Shown: piece after piece, positions 1 through 9,559 of the stretch
Numbering within the stretch: the stretch's first letter is position 1
How the letters are laid out: each line of letters begins with the position of its first letter
From: Pinus tabuliformis
Taxonomy: Eukaryota; Streptophyta; Pinopsida; Pinales; Pinaceae
Reading direction: 5' to 3'
Assembly: GCA_031772625.1 (NCBI GenBank)
Contig: CM062818.1
Location: forward strand, 1,279,110,277-1,279,174,276
Length of the DNA stretch: 64,000 bases
The notes under the pieces: generated by a model
The model's database searches: none
Told to the model about the DNA's origin: nothing
What the model saw: only the letters and a program-made list of their open reading frames with translations
Translations under genes and position numbers: made by a program

Positions 1-174
1 GGGATGACCAGCCTGTATCAAAAATAAAATGTTTACTTCACCACCTCATCACCATGCCTCTCACCACCATGATTACCCCTGCATTCATCCAATAATTCAG
101 TTCCAAAAATATTACAGTTTTTAGAGAAAAGATTAAAAATTAAAAATTAAAAAAATAACTGAAGAGGATAAGAG
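1..174. other. Left flank, no gene seen
   Basis: AT-rich sequence left of the first tandem unit. It does not resemble the sequence preceding unit B, so it appears to be the flank of the tandem array. No ORF, RNA gene or repeat is recognised. Confidence 0.5.
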
Positions 175-3100
175 TACAATACCTGAATGTTATACCTCTC
201 ACCTACCAATCACTATACCCCTTCTCTACCCATGAAAACAATCCTCATGCTCCAGAAGTGAAGAAAAGAATAAAATTTTAGGGGAGAGGCAACTACAGGA
301 CATCTTGTAGATTTCTTGTAACAAATCCTGTAGCAGCCTATGCCACAAAACGAAATTTCACAGGTTGCAGTAATCTTCAGTATGCAGATCCCAATGTCAA
401 GGAATCTTCTCTAGAGCTTAGAAACAATATCATGATCATCAACATCACCCTCCAATACCTGCACATCAAAGGAAAAAAAAATTAAAGGAGGCCAATAAAA
501 TAAAAAATAAAAAATATAGAGAAAGAACACAACATAGGCACATCATTCTCCAACAAGAAACATCATCAAGGCATCTTACCCGCAGGTATGTCATCTTGCT
601 TAAATCTCTCTCATTAGCATAATATGATAGAAAATGTAGGATTATGTAAGAGTTTGTTTTATAAGCAAAGGTGGCCAGTTAACTTGGCCACCATTGGCCA
701 GTCGATGAGGAGAATACAGTTAGATCACTCCACACATGGCAGTAGTCAAATCAGAACAAAATGGAGATGAGACGAGAAATGGTTAAGTTATGGAGGACTG
801 AAGTGGGAGATGATTACAAGGTAAGGAGGAATGATGGAGTGGTAGTGGAACCAACGGTCCAAAAGTGGGTGCTCGTACTTCAGTGGCCAGCACACCATCC
901 CACACAATCACCTAAATGAGGAAATAAAACATTGATTTCCATGCAAAGGAGTCATTCACAATTTTGAGGATTCGCTGAAACAAGGTTGCTCTCAGCGCTT
1001 GAAGTAGTGTCTATAGGAAAGAAAGTGAGCATTTTTCAGCACAGGAGCACCTATAGGATACAAAGAAAGCATCTACAAGATTATCTGTGGGAATTTTGAG
1101 AGGAAATATCAAAGGCTAACTTCATCAGACAATAACCAGGAGGTAGCAACTACACCTTCCCACATTTTCCATTTAGAAAAAATATAGAAAAACCCTTCAT
1201 TTGGTTAAGGAAATTACAGTCTAGGGTAATTATATTACGGACTTGTCATTTAAAATCTCTCAACCATTAGAATTTGGAATTATACCCATACAAGCCTCCA
1301 TAATTACCAAAGAAAACATGACAAGGGGATTCAACAAGAAGGAACCCACAAACACAATAAGAATTCATCAGCACCCTCCTATAGTAGAAATATTCACAGG
1401 GCACAATTGGGTGGGTTTCTTTGAAAAAAGAGGGCATACAATGATGAGGTGGTTAGGGACTTTGCTCTCTCACTCATATCACTAACTAGGACCCATGCCA
1501 CTACTTTGGTGAAAGGCCTCTCAGTAGAAATCACCACTAAAGTCATAGGTAGAATCACCAAACTCTCTTTAGGGTTTCCTTGGAGAAAGGAAGATAAGGG
1601 TAACAACACCCTTGCAAACAAGAAATTCTTTTTGGAAGGGGAGGAGGCAATGGAGGACAAAAGTTGGGTCAGAAGAGAAAGCCTTCCATACCCTTGAAAT
1701 GCAATTAGCTACCACCTCATTAGATATATATCAAGTGAAGGGAGATACAGTGTGGTGTATGGATACCATTTCAGGCTTCTCCAAGAACTGAGATTTGGAG
1801 CAAGCACACCTCCTCAAAATAGACTAAGCATACCCTACTTTCTTCTTCAATCAATGATAGATATGAGCATCAAAGTGTAGGAAGGGAAACATCAATAGCT
1901 AGCCCATCATGGGTTAATCAAACTTATCCTAGAATACACACTCCAAAATGGAAGACTCCCTATTACATGGACAACATTGAGAGACATGCAGGTAGAGGTA
2001 GAAATAACAACTATTGAATATGACAAAAGCCCCACTATTAGTGATAGGGATGAAGAGGAAACAGAGGAGGAAGAAGAGGAAGGAAAGGAGGAGGAAAATG
2101 AAGAAGAGACATAAGAAGATTCAAAATAAGAAACAGATGAATAGGGTGAGGAACTAGAGGAAGAAGAGGAAGAGAAAGACAAGGATGAGAAGGAGAATGG
2201 AAAAGAGGAAACAAAAGACAAGGAAGAATAGAGGTCTACAATTTGAGGAAAAGAAGGGGAGGGATCATGAAGGATATCTCTAGAACCCACTGAGAAAGAG
2301 ACAACAACTGCTCTTACTACCCTAAGTACACCTATAAAGCAAAAAGGGAAGAGATAGAGATAAACCCCATTGTACTTTAGGACAAGAAAAAACACAAGAA
2401 TCAGGCAAGGAAGACCTCAAACACCCACCAAAATTTCTATTGTCATTGAAGACTCACCAAAGCAACAAGAAAATGTAGCTCATCTTGAGAAAAATTAGGG
2501 AGAAGGATCATCAGGACAAGCCTCTCCAAAATCTCCCATCAATTATGTTAGTAGGGTTGTCACAAGGTATGCCTCATTAAATGGAAAAGGTACCCTACAG
2601 GAGACACATGAGGGCCTACAGGAAGTAGAGGCCATCCTACAGGAAACTCTGCTAAGCCTACAGGAAACTCAGAAAATGGATCAACAAGGTATCACTTAGC
2701 AAGAAAAAAATAAGGAAGACCCATAACTGAAGGAACGTAGTCGTCAACCAAACCTTGACTCTTACTACATGTTCCTTGAAGAGGGTAGGGTCATCCCACA
2801 CAAAATTTCCATCCCCTTATTGTTTGAGCTTGAGAAAGAAAGGGAAAGAACACACAAGTGGATGAAAATTGGCAAGTCCAAAGGGGTGGAGGATGTGGGT
2901 CACATGGTCAAGAAAGTAAAGAATGGGCAGAGAACTGAGCAGCATAAGGGACAAAGCATCAATGATGAAAGCTAAGTTGGAAGGAGATAATGCATGATTG
3001 AGGGGATAGTTACAAGAAAGGGAAAGTCAATTGGCAGCTATGGCTAGTTTATCCGTAGAGGCAATCCAGTGCAATATGCCAACAAAGTCTTATGCATTGT

Positions 3101-4425
3101 ATCTTAAGGAGTAGTGGTTACAATTCCAAATTAAGACTTTAGCATAGAGAGACACTATGCCATTTCAATATTATAGACAATTCATTGATCTTTGTGATCA
3201 AGGCAACTTGACAGATAGAGCAAAATTGTTTGAGTTTTACCTACACAATTTGGCCTTGACATATTTGAATGTGTGGCACCCAAATTCAAAACTTGGGGAC
3301 TTGCAATTGATGGCCTTAGCATTGTGGCTGAATCATGAGGAGGATAGAGCTACATAAATGAAGAAAGTAATGGAAAGAGAAGAGACAAAACCCTTCATGC
3401 TAAGAGCTAAGAAATAAAATCTAATGGCTGTCATCAACACCCGCAACCTGATTTCAAAGGATCATAAGCTAGCACCTAGGTACCTTGTTTCACAAGAGAA
3501 AGCAGTCACACACTTTGAAGACATGTTCAGGCTATTAGGAGATGATAGCATGCAAGCTTACTGGAGGATATAGAACACCTTGACCTACAACCTAAAAATC
3601 AGATAATTCCATTCTCCTCAGAGAATGAAGGATGCACTAAATAGAACACCGATGTACAAGCAAGCTCTACAAAGACTCAAATTCAATTGGATTGGCTTGA
3701 GACTCAGTCCACCACTGCTCTTAAGATGGTTGGAAGGAAGGAACAAAGAGGAATAAAGAAACCAGTGGGAAGAGATAGAGAGGAAGGTAGAATTTTATGC
3801 ACATGAAGAAGAAACTACAGGAGAAGCATGGGATGTCAGGGAGGTCACTAGAGAAATGAAGGACATGGATATAGATTGAGTTGCTTAGAGGATGAGCAAA
3901 AATTTCAGTAGGGGGCTGATGATGAGCCGCATCATTGGGTAACTATATGGACCTTAATACACCTCCAAGCTTATTTAAATCAACTCTTCTCATAATTCCT
4001 TACATATTTTGATCATATTTTTCTTATGAGATGAGTAAAAGTAAGATGTTATGTCTAGTGGACTAATGTGAATTGATTGCAAGTCTTTGAGAGAAAATCA
4101 TGGCAATTTTGGCTAACTAAGGGCAGAAACTTGAATGAGAGAAGGAAGATATATTGTAGGAGATAGATCCTCCTCATTTAGTCCTCACTCATTCGAATAT
4201 TCCTCCATCAAATCACACTAGCTCAGAGTGGCAAGGAGCCGAGTCATGAAGAATAAAAGGCAGTCGAGCCATTGATAGTTAAACAACCAGTTCATCTTGA
4301 ATTTGGGAGCTGAGCCTCCCTAGATTTAAGGAAGTCGTTGGAGACTTGAGTTGTACAAATAAAGAGGCCTAGACCCTCATTAGGATTCATATTTTTTAGG
4401 TAAGAGAACTAAGAATTTTCAAGTT
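175..4425 (+). repeat. Tandem unit A of a ~4.25-kb repeat family
   Basis: This block is repeated in full, in the same orientation, from 4426 to about 23860. The match starts near the motif ctaccaatcactatacccc (about 205 and 4445). It ends near the motif ggattcatatttttt (about 4384 and 23791). The first ~1.2 kb looks non-coding. About 1380-3900 is a decayed reading frame. The last ~500 bp (3918-4425) contains an AATAAA-like signal in 'acaaataaagaggcc' and could be a transcript 3' end or part of an LTR. No tRNA primer-binding site, gag, reverse transcriptase or integrase is visible. The unit is uninterrupted here and so serves as the empty-site reference for the two insertions in unit B. Confidence 0.85.
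1380..3900 (+). pseudogene. Decayed accessory-type retroelement ORF, unit A copy
   Basis: The strand reads as one long degenerate protein of roughly 800 codons with many stops and at least one frameshift near 1430-1447. An N-terminal globular part carries 'ISSEGRYSVVYGYHFRLL' and 'AHHGLIKLIL'. These align with 'ITCEGRFGSMYVYHIRLL' and 'YHHGLVKILV' in the accessory ORF of the Athila-type element at 18525-19262, so the two are homologous. A Glu/Lys-rich low-complexity stretch follows (about 2040-2230), then LQET-type repeats (about 2590-2690), then a charged region that includes 'LTYLNVWHPNSKLGDLQLMA' (about 3253-3315). TGA at 1695-1697 and TAG at 3571-3573 are among the stops. Function is unknown. 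Relatives of this kind in plant retroelements are usually called putative transposon or env-like proteins. Confidence 0.6.
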
Positions 4426-5466
4426 CAATACCTGAAGGCTAACCTACCAATCACTATACCCCTTCTCTACCCATGACAACAATCCTCACGCTCTAGAAGT
4501 GAGTAAAATAATAAAATTTTAGGCAAGAGGTTGCTACAGGACATCTTGGAGGTTTCTTGTAAGAAATCCTATAGTAGCCTATCCCACAAAGCAACATTTC
4601 ACAGGTTGAAGTAATCTTCAGCATGGAGATCCCAATGTCAAGGAAGCTTCTCCAAAGCTTACCAACAACAACTAGATCATCAAAATCACCCTCCAGTACC
4701 TGCACACCAAAGGAAATAAACATCAAAGGAGGCCAATAAAAAAATAAAAAAATATGCAGTAAATACACAACAGAGGGACATCATTCTCCAATTAGCATCA
4801 TCATCAAGGCATCTTATCCACATGTATGTCATCTTGCTTAAATCTCTCTCGGTAGCATAATATGGTAAAAAATGTAGAGTTGTGTAAAAGTTGGTTTTAT
4901 AAGAAAAGTTGGCCAGTTAACTTGGCCACCTTCGGCCAGTCGATGAGGAGAAGATAGTTAGATCACTCCACACGTGGCAATAGTAAAATTATAAGAAAAA
5001 TGAGATGAGACCAAAAATGGTTAAGTTATGGAGGACCGAAGTGGGAGATGATTATGAGGTAAGGAGGAATGATGGAGTGGTAGTGGGACCAAGGGTCCAA
5101 AAGTGGGTGGTTTTACATCGTAAGCCAGCAAAGCATCCCACACAATAACCCAAATGAGGAAATAAAACATTGATTTCCATGCAAAGGAGGCATTCACAAT
5201 CTCGAGTATTCATCGAAGCAAGGTTTCTCTTGGCTCTTGAGGTAGTGTCTACAGGAAAGACAATTAGCATTTTTCAGCATAGGAGCACCTAAAAGATCCT
5301 ACAGGATCCTGCAGGAGGACCTATAGGATAAAAAGTAAGCATCTATAGGATTATCAGTGGGAATTTGGAGAGGAAATATAAAAGGTTAACTTCATCAGAC
5401 AGTAACCAGGAGGTAGGAGCTACACCTTCCCACATTTTCCAACTAAAAGGCAAATTATAGAAAAAC
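4426..5466 (+). repeat. Tandem unit B, first segment (5' non-coding part)
   Basis: Direct repeat of about 175-1195 in unit A, with scattered substitutions and small indels. It ends at 'tatagaaaaac', where the scrambled gypsy element begins. Unit A has the continuous 'atagaaaaacccttcat', so the final aaaac (5462-5466) is the left target-site duplication. No coding capacity is seen. The motif ctacagga recurs here (for example 5252, 5301). Confidence 0.85.
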
Positions 5467-5799
5467 TGTTAGGCCCCTATACTACTAGTGTAACCCCTTA
5501 TTGTTATTAGTGCAACCCACTTATTATATTGATGTACCCATGTAGTGCCCATATTGTTACTATTGTGCCACATAGAAGCTCACTATTGTTATTATTGTGC
5601 CCTTACATTATTATTGTTATGTCGACTCTGATTATGTTATGACCCCTTAGACTCCTATATATAGAAATGGGGTCTTTTCATTTGTATCATCCAAGAGTTG
5701 CTCATTTGTGTAATGTAAAGGAGGTTTCCCCCTCGAAGAGGCTGAATTCTAAGGCGTTGGTCTCACTTTTCTATCTTTTTGTGAGCTGGTTTCATAACA
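5467..5799 (+). repeat. 5' LTR of scrambled gypsy element
   Basis: Begins tgttaggcccc and ends ggtttcataaca. It matches 7857-8189 over the same 333-bp length. It contains a TATATATA box at 5656-5663, about 190 bp into the LTR, followed by a probable transcription start. Confidence 0.95.
5656..5663 (+). promoter_or_regulatory. TATA box of gypsy LTR
   Basis: TATATATA in the context 'ctcctatatatagaaa'. It is conserved in the other LTR (8046-8053) and in the minus-strand chromovirus LTRs (27475-27482, 33010-33017), which supports function as the element promoter. Confidence 0.6.
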
Positions 5800-5801
5800 T
5801 T

Positions 5802-5813
5802 TGGTATCAGAGC
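5802..5813 (+). other. Primer-binding site, tRNA-iMet type
   Basis: TGGTATCAGAGC lies two bases after the 5' LTR end. This is the usual plant LTR-retrotransposon primer-binding motif complementary to the 3' end of initiator methionine tRNA. Confidence 0.9.
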
Positions 5814-6237
5814 TTTGGATTCTAGGGTTTCACTATTCCAAACAGGTCATCATGGAATTTTCGCTATAACTTTTTTCTGTGACGTTTCAGAAGCTAAAAA
5901 AAAACCCATTTGAGAAGACATCGCGCTGAATCTTGGGTCCTAATTTCAGAGCTTTTCACACTATATTTGCGGAGATATGATCTGAGGAAGTTAGTCTTTT
6001 TGCAGACTCCTGAATTATATTCCAAACAAGTGACCTGGGGGAAATCGTCATAACTTTCTCTCTGAGCATCGGATTGAAATTTTGTAAGAAGGTAAAGAAA
6101 TAGGATGGACTGTAGTTTCTTTTATATATTTTTCAGAGCCAAAGGTTGAAATAGGGACATGTGGCATGTCGTACAAGTTCGCTCTACTGAACTAGTCTAT
6201 AATTAGGTCACTGTGGAAGATTTGGCATAGCTCATCC

Positions 6238-6837
6238 TTGGAGAATCCAATTTGGATCAAACTGGTGGCATTGGAAAGAGGACGTAGAGAGCTACTAAAT
6301 GTCACAATTTCAGAACTTAAAGATTCGAAAGTACAGAGTTACAGTCGTTTCAAGATGAGGAAGTTTGATGGCAAGGATCCGGTAAATTGGATACTTCAGA
6401 TGGTGCAATATTTTGATCTACATGGTGTGTCACTGTAACAAAAGGTATGTATTGCATCTTCATATTTGGAACTGGATCAATTTTTATGGTATGAAGGGCT
6501 TTGTTCTCGTAAACAACTAGTTACGTGGTCAATTTTCACGGAGGAAATGATAGCACATTATGAGGATACAAAGAGCAACACCTTCTTTAGAGCAACACCA
6601 CAACAATTGGAAAGAGTAAAAGGGCTTTGTGACATAGTGGAAAGAAAAATTATGGAAACCAAGAAGCATACCCCTCACAACTATAAATATGGAAGTGTTG
6701 TTTCTCCCAGCCTTCCACAACCTACAAGGGTTACACCACAACAATTGGAAGAAAAAAGAAAAAAGGGCTTTGTTACAATTGTGATAGAAAATCCACTAGA
6801 GGTCATAAGTGTGCTGAGAAGAAATTATTTTACATAG
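6238..6837 (+). pseudogene. Partial, rearranged gag of scrambled gypsy element
   Basis: One reading frame with a single TAA at 6436-6438. The start matches the leader region of the chromovirus (compare 32433-32330 on the minus strand), then jumps to the middle of its Gag at 'MRKFDGKDP' (about 6354), which skips the N-terminal coiled coil. After 'NTFF' the order is disturbed again. A copy of the zinc-finger-proximal segment 'TPQQLE' appears at about 6596, ahead of 'KHTPHNYKYGSVV', and a second 'TPQQLE' follows at about 6734. The CCHC knuckle itself is lost. What remains could at most be a Gag fragment, and a packaging role would be speculation. Confidence 0.75.
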
Positions 6838-6914
6838 AATATGAAGAGGAGGAAGAAAAGGATCGAGAAACATCAAAATAAGAGGATATACGGCAGGACC
6901 CCACCCCAGAGAAG

Positions 6915-7280
6915 GAAGAAATGAATCAGACCATATCCTGTAAAGCATTGGCAAGAATTACCACTCCTCAAACTCTCAAGATTAAAGGAGATATCAAGAA
7001 GAAAAAGGTGCAAGAAGTGAAAGATCACATCGAGAAAGAAGAAATGAATCCAACCATATCTTGTAATTCATTGGTCGAAATTACCACTCAAACTATCAAG
7101 ATAGAAGGAAATATCAAGAAGAAAAATGTTCATGAAGTGAAAGATCACATCGAGCATCAAGAAATGAATCTGACCATATCTTGTAAAGGATTGGAAGAAA
7201 TTACCACTCCTCAAAATCTAGAGATAGAAGGACATGTCAAGAAGAAAAAGGTTCAAGCAGAGAAAGATCACATTGAGCAT
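6915..7280 (+). repeat. Triplicated ~122-bp module inside gypsy element
   Basis: There are three head-to-tail copies at about 6915-7037, 7038-7157 and 7158-7280. Each encodes a variant of 'MNPTISC', then 'IKIEG' and 'KKKKV', then 'VKDHIEHQ'. The first part matches the Gag/protease boundary of the related chromovirus (minus strand about 31050-30985). The last part matches the start of its integrase C-terminal extension (about 28240). Each copy therefore holds a deletion junction that skips nearly all of pol, and the junction-bearing module was then amplified. The reading frame stays open through all three copies. Confidence 0.85.
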
Positions 7281-7613
7281 CAACAACAAGTTCTCCAACT
7301 TTTAAAGGATAACGCCACTTCAGCGCAAAATCAAATGAAACAACATGTAGATCAACATCGTAGTGAAAAATGTTTTGATGTAGGTGATTGGGTATTTTTA
7401 CTGCTACACCTCAAGCAAGCTATTTATGAGAAGGAAATATTGGCAATACTACATGCACTTAAAAAATGTCGACCTTACCGAATGGGGAGACTCTTCAAGG
7501 ATGAGGATGTGGAAGCATTGTTTTGTGTTATTTCTATTATCCAACCAGATTGGATAAACGAAGCAAGGGATGAATGGAAGAAGGGCGAAGAAGTATGGCC
7601 ACTTATTCAATAG
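6921..7613 (+). pseudogene. Chimeric ORF of shuffled pol fragments
   Basis: An open frame of 230 codons built from pieces of chromovirus Pol in the wrong order. It starts with three protease-start/integrase-C modules (residues 1-120), then the integrase C-terminal segment ending 'FDVGDWVFLLL' (about 7376-7410). It switches to RNase H 'AIYEKEILAILHALKK' (about 7420-7470), and after an internal RNase H deletion reads 'KDEDVEALF' to 'INEARDEW'. In the intact relative, RNase H precedes integrase. No catalytic triad or YxDD/FFDD motif remains. Whether the ORF is translated is unknown. It may simply be open by chance after in-frame joins. Confidence 0.75.
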
Positions 7614-7842
7614 TTGCAAAAGATCCCAATTCAAACAATATTGCCGGAAATTGAAGAGGAAGGAAAAATCAATTGGAATCTGGAGCAATCACAGAAACAA
7701 GAACCCGACAGCTATGAAATCAATCAATTTCAGAGTATCTCATCAAGTGGAAGAACTTACCCGCTGAAGATTCCACATGGGAGGACAAGGATTTTATACA
7801 GAAGCATCAAGAACTACTCAAGCGTTGAGGACAATGCATTTT
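7614..7842 (+). pseudogene. Chromodomain remnant of gypsy element
   Basis: After TAG at 7611-7613 the sequence continues into the region matching the chromovirus Pol C-terminus ('QTILPE' and onward). In one frame it still reads 'SEYLIKWKNLPAEDSTWED' (about 7733-7790), a chromodomain core. A TGA where CGA would fit, and a frame change, separate it from the preceding segment. Confidence 0.7.
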
Positions 7843-7854
7843 GAAAGAGAGGGG
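7843..7854 (+). other. Polypurine tract of gypsy element
   Basis: gaaagagagggg lies immediately before 'ca' and the 3' LTR start. This is the plus-strand priming site expected for an LTR retrotransposon. Confidence 0.8.
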
Positions 7855-7856
7855 CA

Positions 7857-8189
7857 TGTTAGGCCCCTATACTACTAGTGTAACCCCTTATTGTTATTAT
7901 TACAACCCACTTATTATATTGATGTACCCATGTAGTGCCCATATTGTTACTATTGTGCCACATAGAAGCCCACTATTGTTATTATTGTGCCCTTACATTA
8001 TTATTTTTATGTCGGCTCTGATTATGTTATGACCCCTTAGACTCCTATATATAGAAAGGAGGTCTTTTCATTTGTATCATCCAAGAATTGCTCATTTGTG
8101 TAATGTAAAGGAGGTTTCCCCCTCGAAGAGGCTGAACGCTAAGGCGTTGATCTCTCTTTTCTATCTTTTTGTGAGCTGGTTTCATAACA
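7857..8189 (+). repeat. 3' LTR of scrambled gypsy element
   Basis: A 333-bp partner of 5467-5799, starting tgttaggcccc and ending ttcataaca. It is followed by aaaac (8190-8194), the right target-site duplication. It carries the conserved TATATATA at 8046-8053. Confidence 0.95.
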
Positions 8190-9559
8190 AAAACCCTCCA
8201 TTTCATTAATGACATTGTAGTCTATGGGAATTATATTACAAAGTTGTCATTTAAAATCTATCACCCACTATAATTTGGAATTATACCCATATAAGCCTCC
8301 ACAATTACCAGAGGAAAAATGACATGGAGATTCAACAAGATGAAACCCACAAACACAATAAGAATTCATTAGCACCCTCCTATAATAGAAATCTTCACAA
8401 GGCACAATTGGATGGGTTTCTTTGAAAAAGGAGGGCATAAGATGATGAGGTGGTTAGATACTTTTCTCTCACACTCATACAACTAACTAGGATCCATGCC
8501 ACTATTGTTGTGAAAGGCATCTTGGTAGAAATCACCCCTAAAGTCATAGGTAGAATCACCAGAGTCCCTTTAGGGTTGCCTTGGAGAAAGGACGATAAGC
8601 GTAACAACACCATTGCAAAGAAGAAATTCTTTTTGGAAGGGGAGGAGGCAATGGAGGACAAAAATGATGTTAGAAGAGAAATCCTTCCATACCCTTAGAA
8701 TGAGATTAACTACCACCTCATTAAATATATATCATGTGAAGGGAGATACATTGTGGTGTATGGATACCATTTCAAGCTTATCCAAGAACTGAGATTTGGA
8801 GCAGACACACCTCCTCAAAACAGACTAATCATACCCTACTTTCTTCTTCAATCAGTGATAGATATGAGCATCAAAGTGCAAGAAGGGAAACATCAACAAC
8901 AAGCCCATCATGAGTTAATCAAACTTATCCTAGAAGATGCTTTCCAAAACTAAGACTCCCTCTTACATGGACAACATCCAAAGACATGCAGGTAGAGCGA
9001 GAAATAACAATTCTTGAATATGACAAAATCCCCACTGTGAGTGAGAGGGATGAAGAGGGAACAGAGGAGGAAGAAGGGGAAGGAAAGGAGGAGGAAAATG
9101 AAGAAGAGACAGAATAAGATTCAAAAGAAGAAACAAATGAATATAGTGAGGAATTGGAAGAAGGAGTGGAAGAGAAAGACAAGGATGAGAAGGAGAATTG
9201 AAAAGAGGAAACAAAAGACAAGGAAGAACAAAGGTCTACAATTCGAGGCAATAAAGGGAAAAATCACCAAGGATATCTCCAGATTCCACTGAGAAAGTTG
9301 CAGTAGCTACTCTTACATCCCTAAGTACACCTATCAAGCAAAAAGGGAAGAGACAGAGACAAAACCCATTGTACTTTAGGACAAGAAAAAGCACAAGAAT
9401 CAGGCAAGGAAGACCGCAAACACCCACCAAAATTCCTATTGTCATTGAAGACTCACCAAAGCAGTAAGAAAATGTAGCTCCTCTTGAGAAAAATCAGGGA
9501 TAAGGACCATCATGACAAGCCTCTCCCAAATCTCCCATCACTTATGTTAGCAAGCCTGT
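8190..9559 (+). repeat. Tandem unit B, middle segment
   Basis: Continues unit B from the gypsy insertion ('aaaaccctccatttcatt') to 'agcaagcctgt', where the Athila-type element starts. It matches unit A from about 1196 to 2560. It includes the N-terminal half of the accessory-type frame and the Glu-rich stretch. The final cctgt (9555-9559) is the left target-site duplication of the Athila-type element. Confidence 0.85.
8395..9250 (+). pseudogene. Accessory-type ORF, unit B copy, N-terminal half
   Basis: Same protein as 1380-3900. One frame runs from 8450 to 8953 with a single TAG at 8696-8698. It includes 'ISCEGRYIVVYGYHFKLI' and 'IIPYFLLQSV', which align with 'ITCEGRFGSMYVYHIRLL' and 'LNLPFFLLNSL' of the Athila-type accessory ORF. 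The Glu/Lys-rich low-complexity region at about 9040-9230 follows with stops and frame changes. The N-terminal start is not identifiable. Unit A has TGA at the equivalent of 8696-8698, so the same codon was inactivated differently in the two units. The continuation is at 21967-23280, beyond the Athila-type insertion. Confidence 0.6.

Larger units (their letters stand above)
5467..8189 (+). mobile_element. Non-autonomous, internally scrambled Ty3/gypsy chromovirus derivative
   Basis: This is a complete 2,723-bp LTR element with 333-bp LTRs at both ends (TG...CA), a tRNA-iMet-type primer-binding site, a polypurine tract and a perfect 5-bp target-site duplication aaaac (5462-5466 and 8190-8194). 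It shares LTR length, LTR sequence pattern and protein segments with the 5.9-kb chromovirus at 27339-33206. Its interior keeps only fragments of gag, protease, integrase C-terminus, RNase H and chromodomain, and their order is changed: integrase C-terminus comes before RNase H. It cannot have made its own reverse transcriptase or integrase, so it was presumably moved in trans by a relative. The LTRs differ at about 12 of 333 positions by eye. Confidence 0.93.

Noticed and set aside
1907..2395. Minus-strand Ser-rich ORF of 162 codons (and a similar one at 8925-9251)
   Set aside because: It is the antisense of the Glu/Lys-rich GAA/GAG low-complexity stretch in the tandem-unit ORF, which automatically reads as Ser/Phe on the other strand.
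175..5466. Reading units A and B as an LTR pair around an internal region
   Set aside because: The repeat covers the whole 4.25-kb unit including its coding part, and no third copy follows unit B. A tandem duplication fits better.
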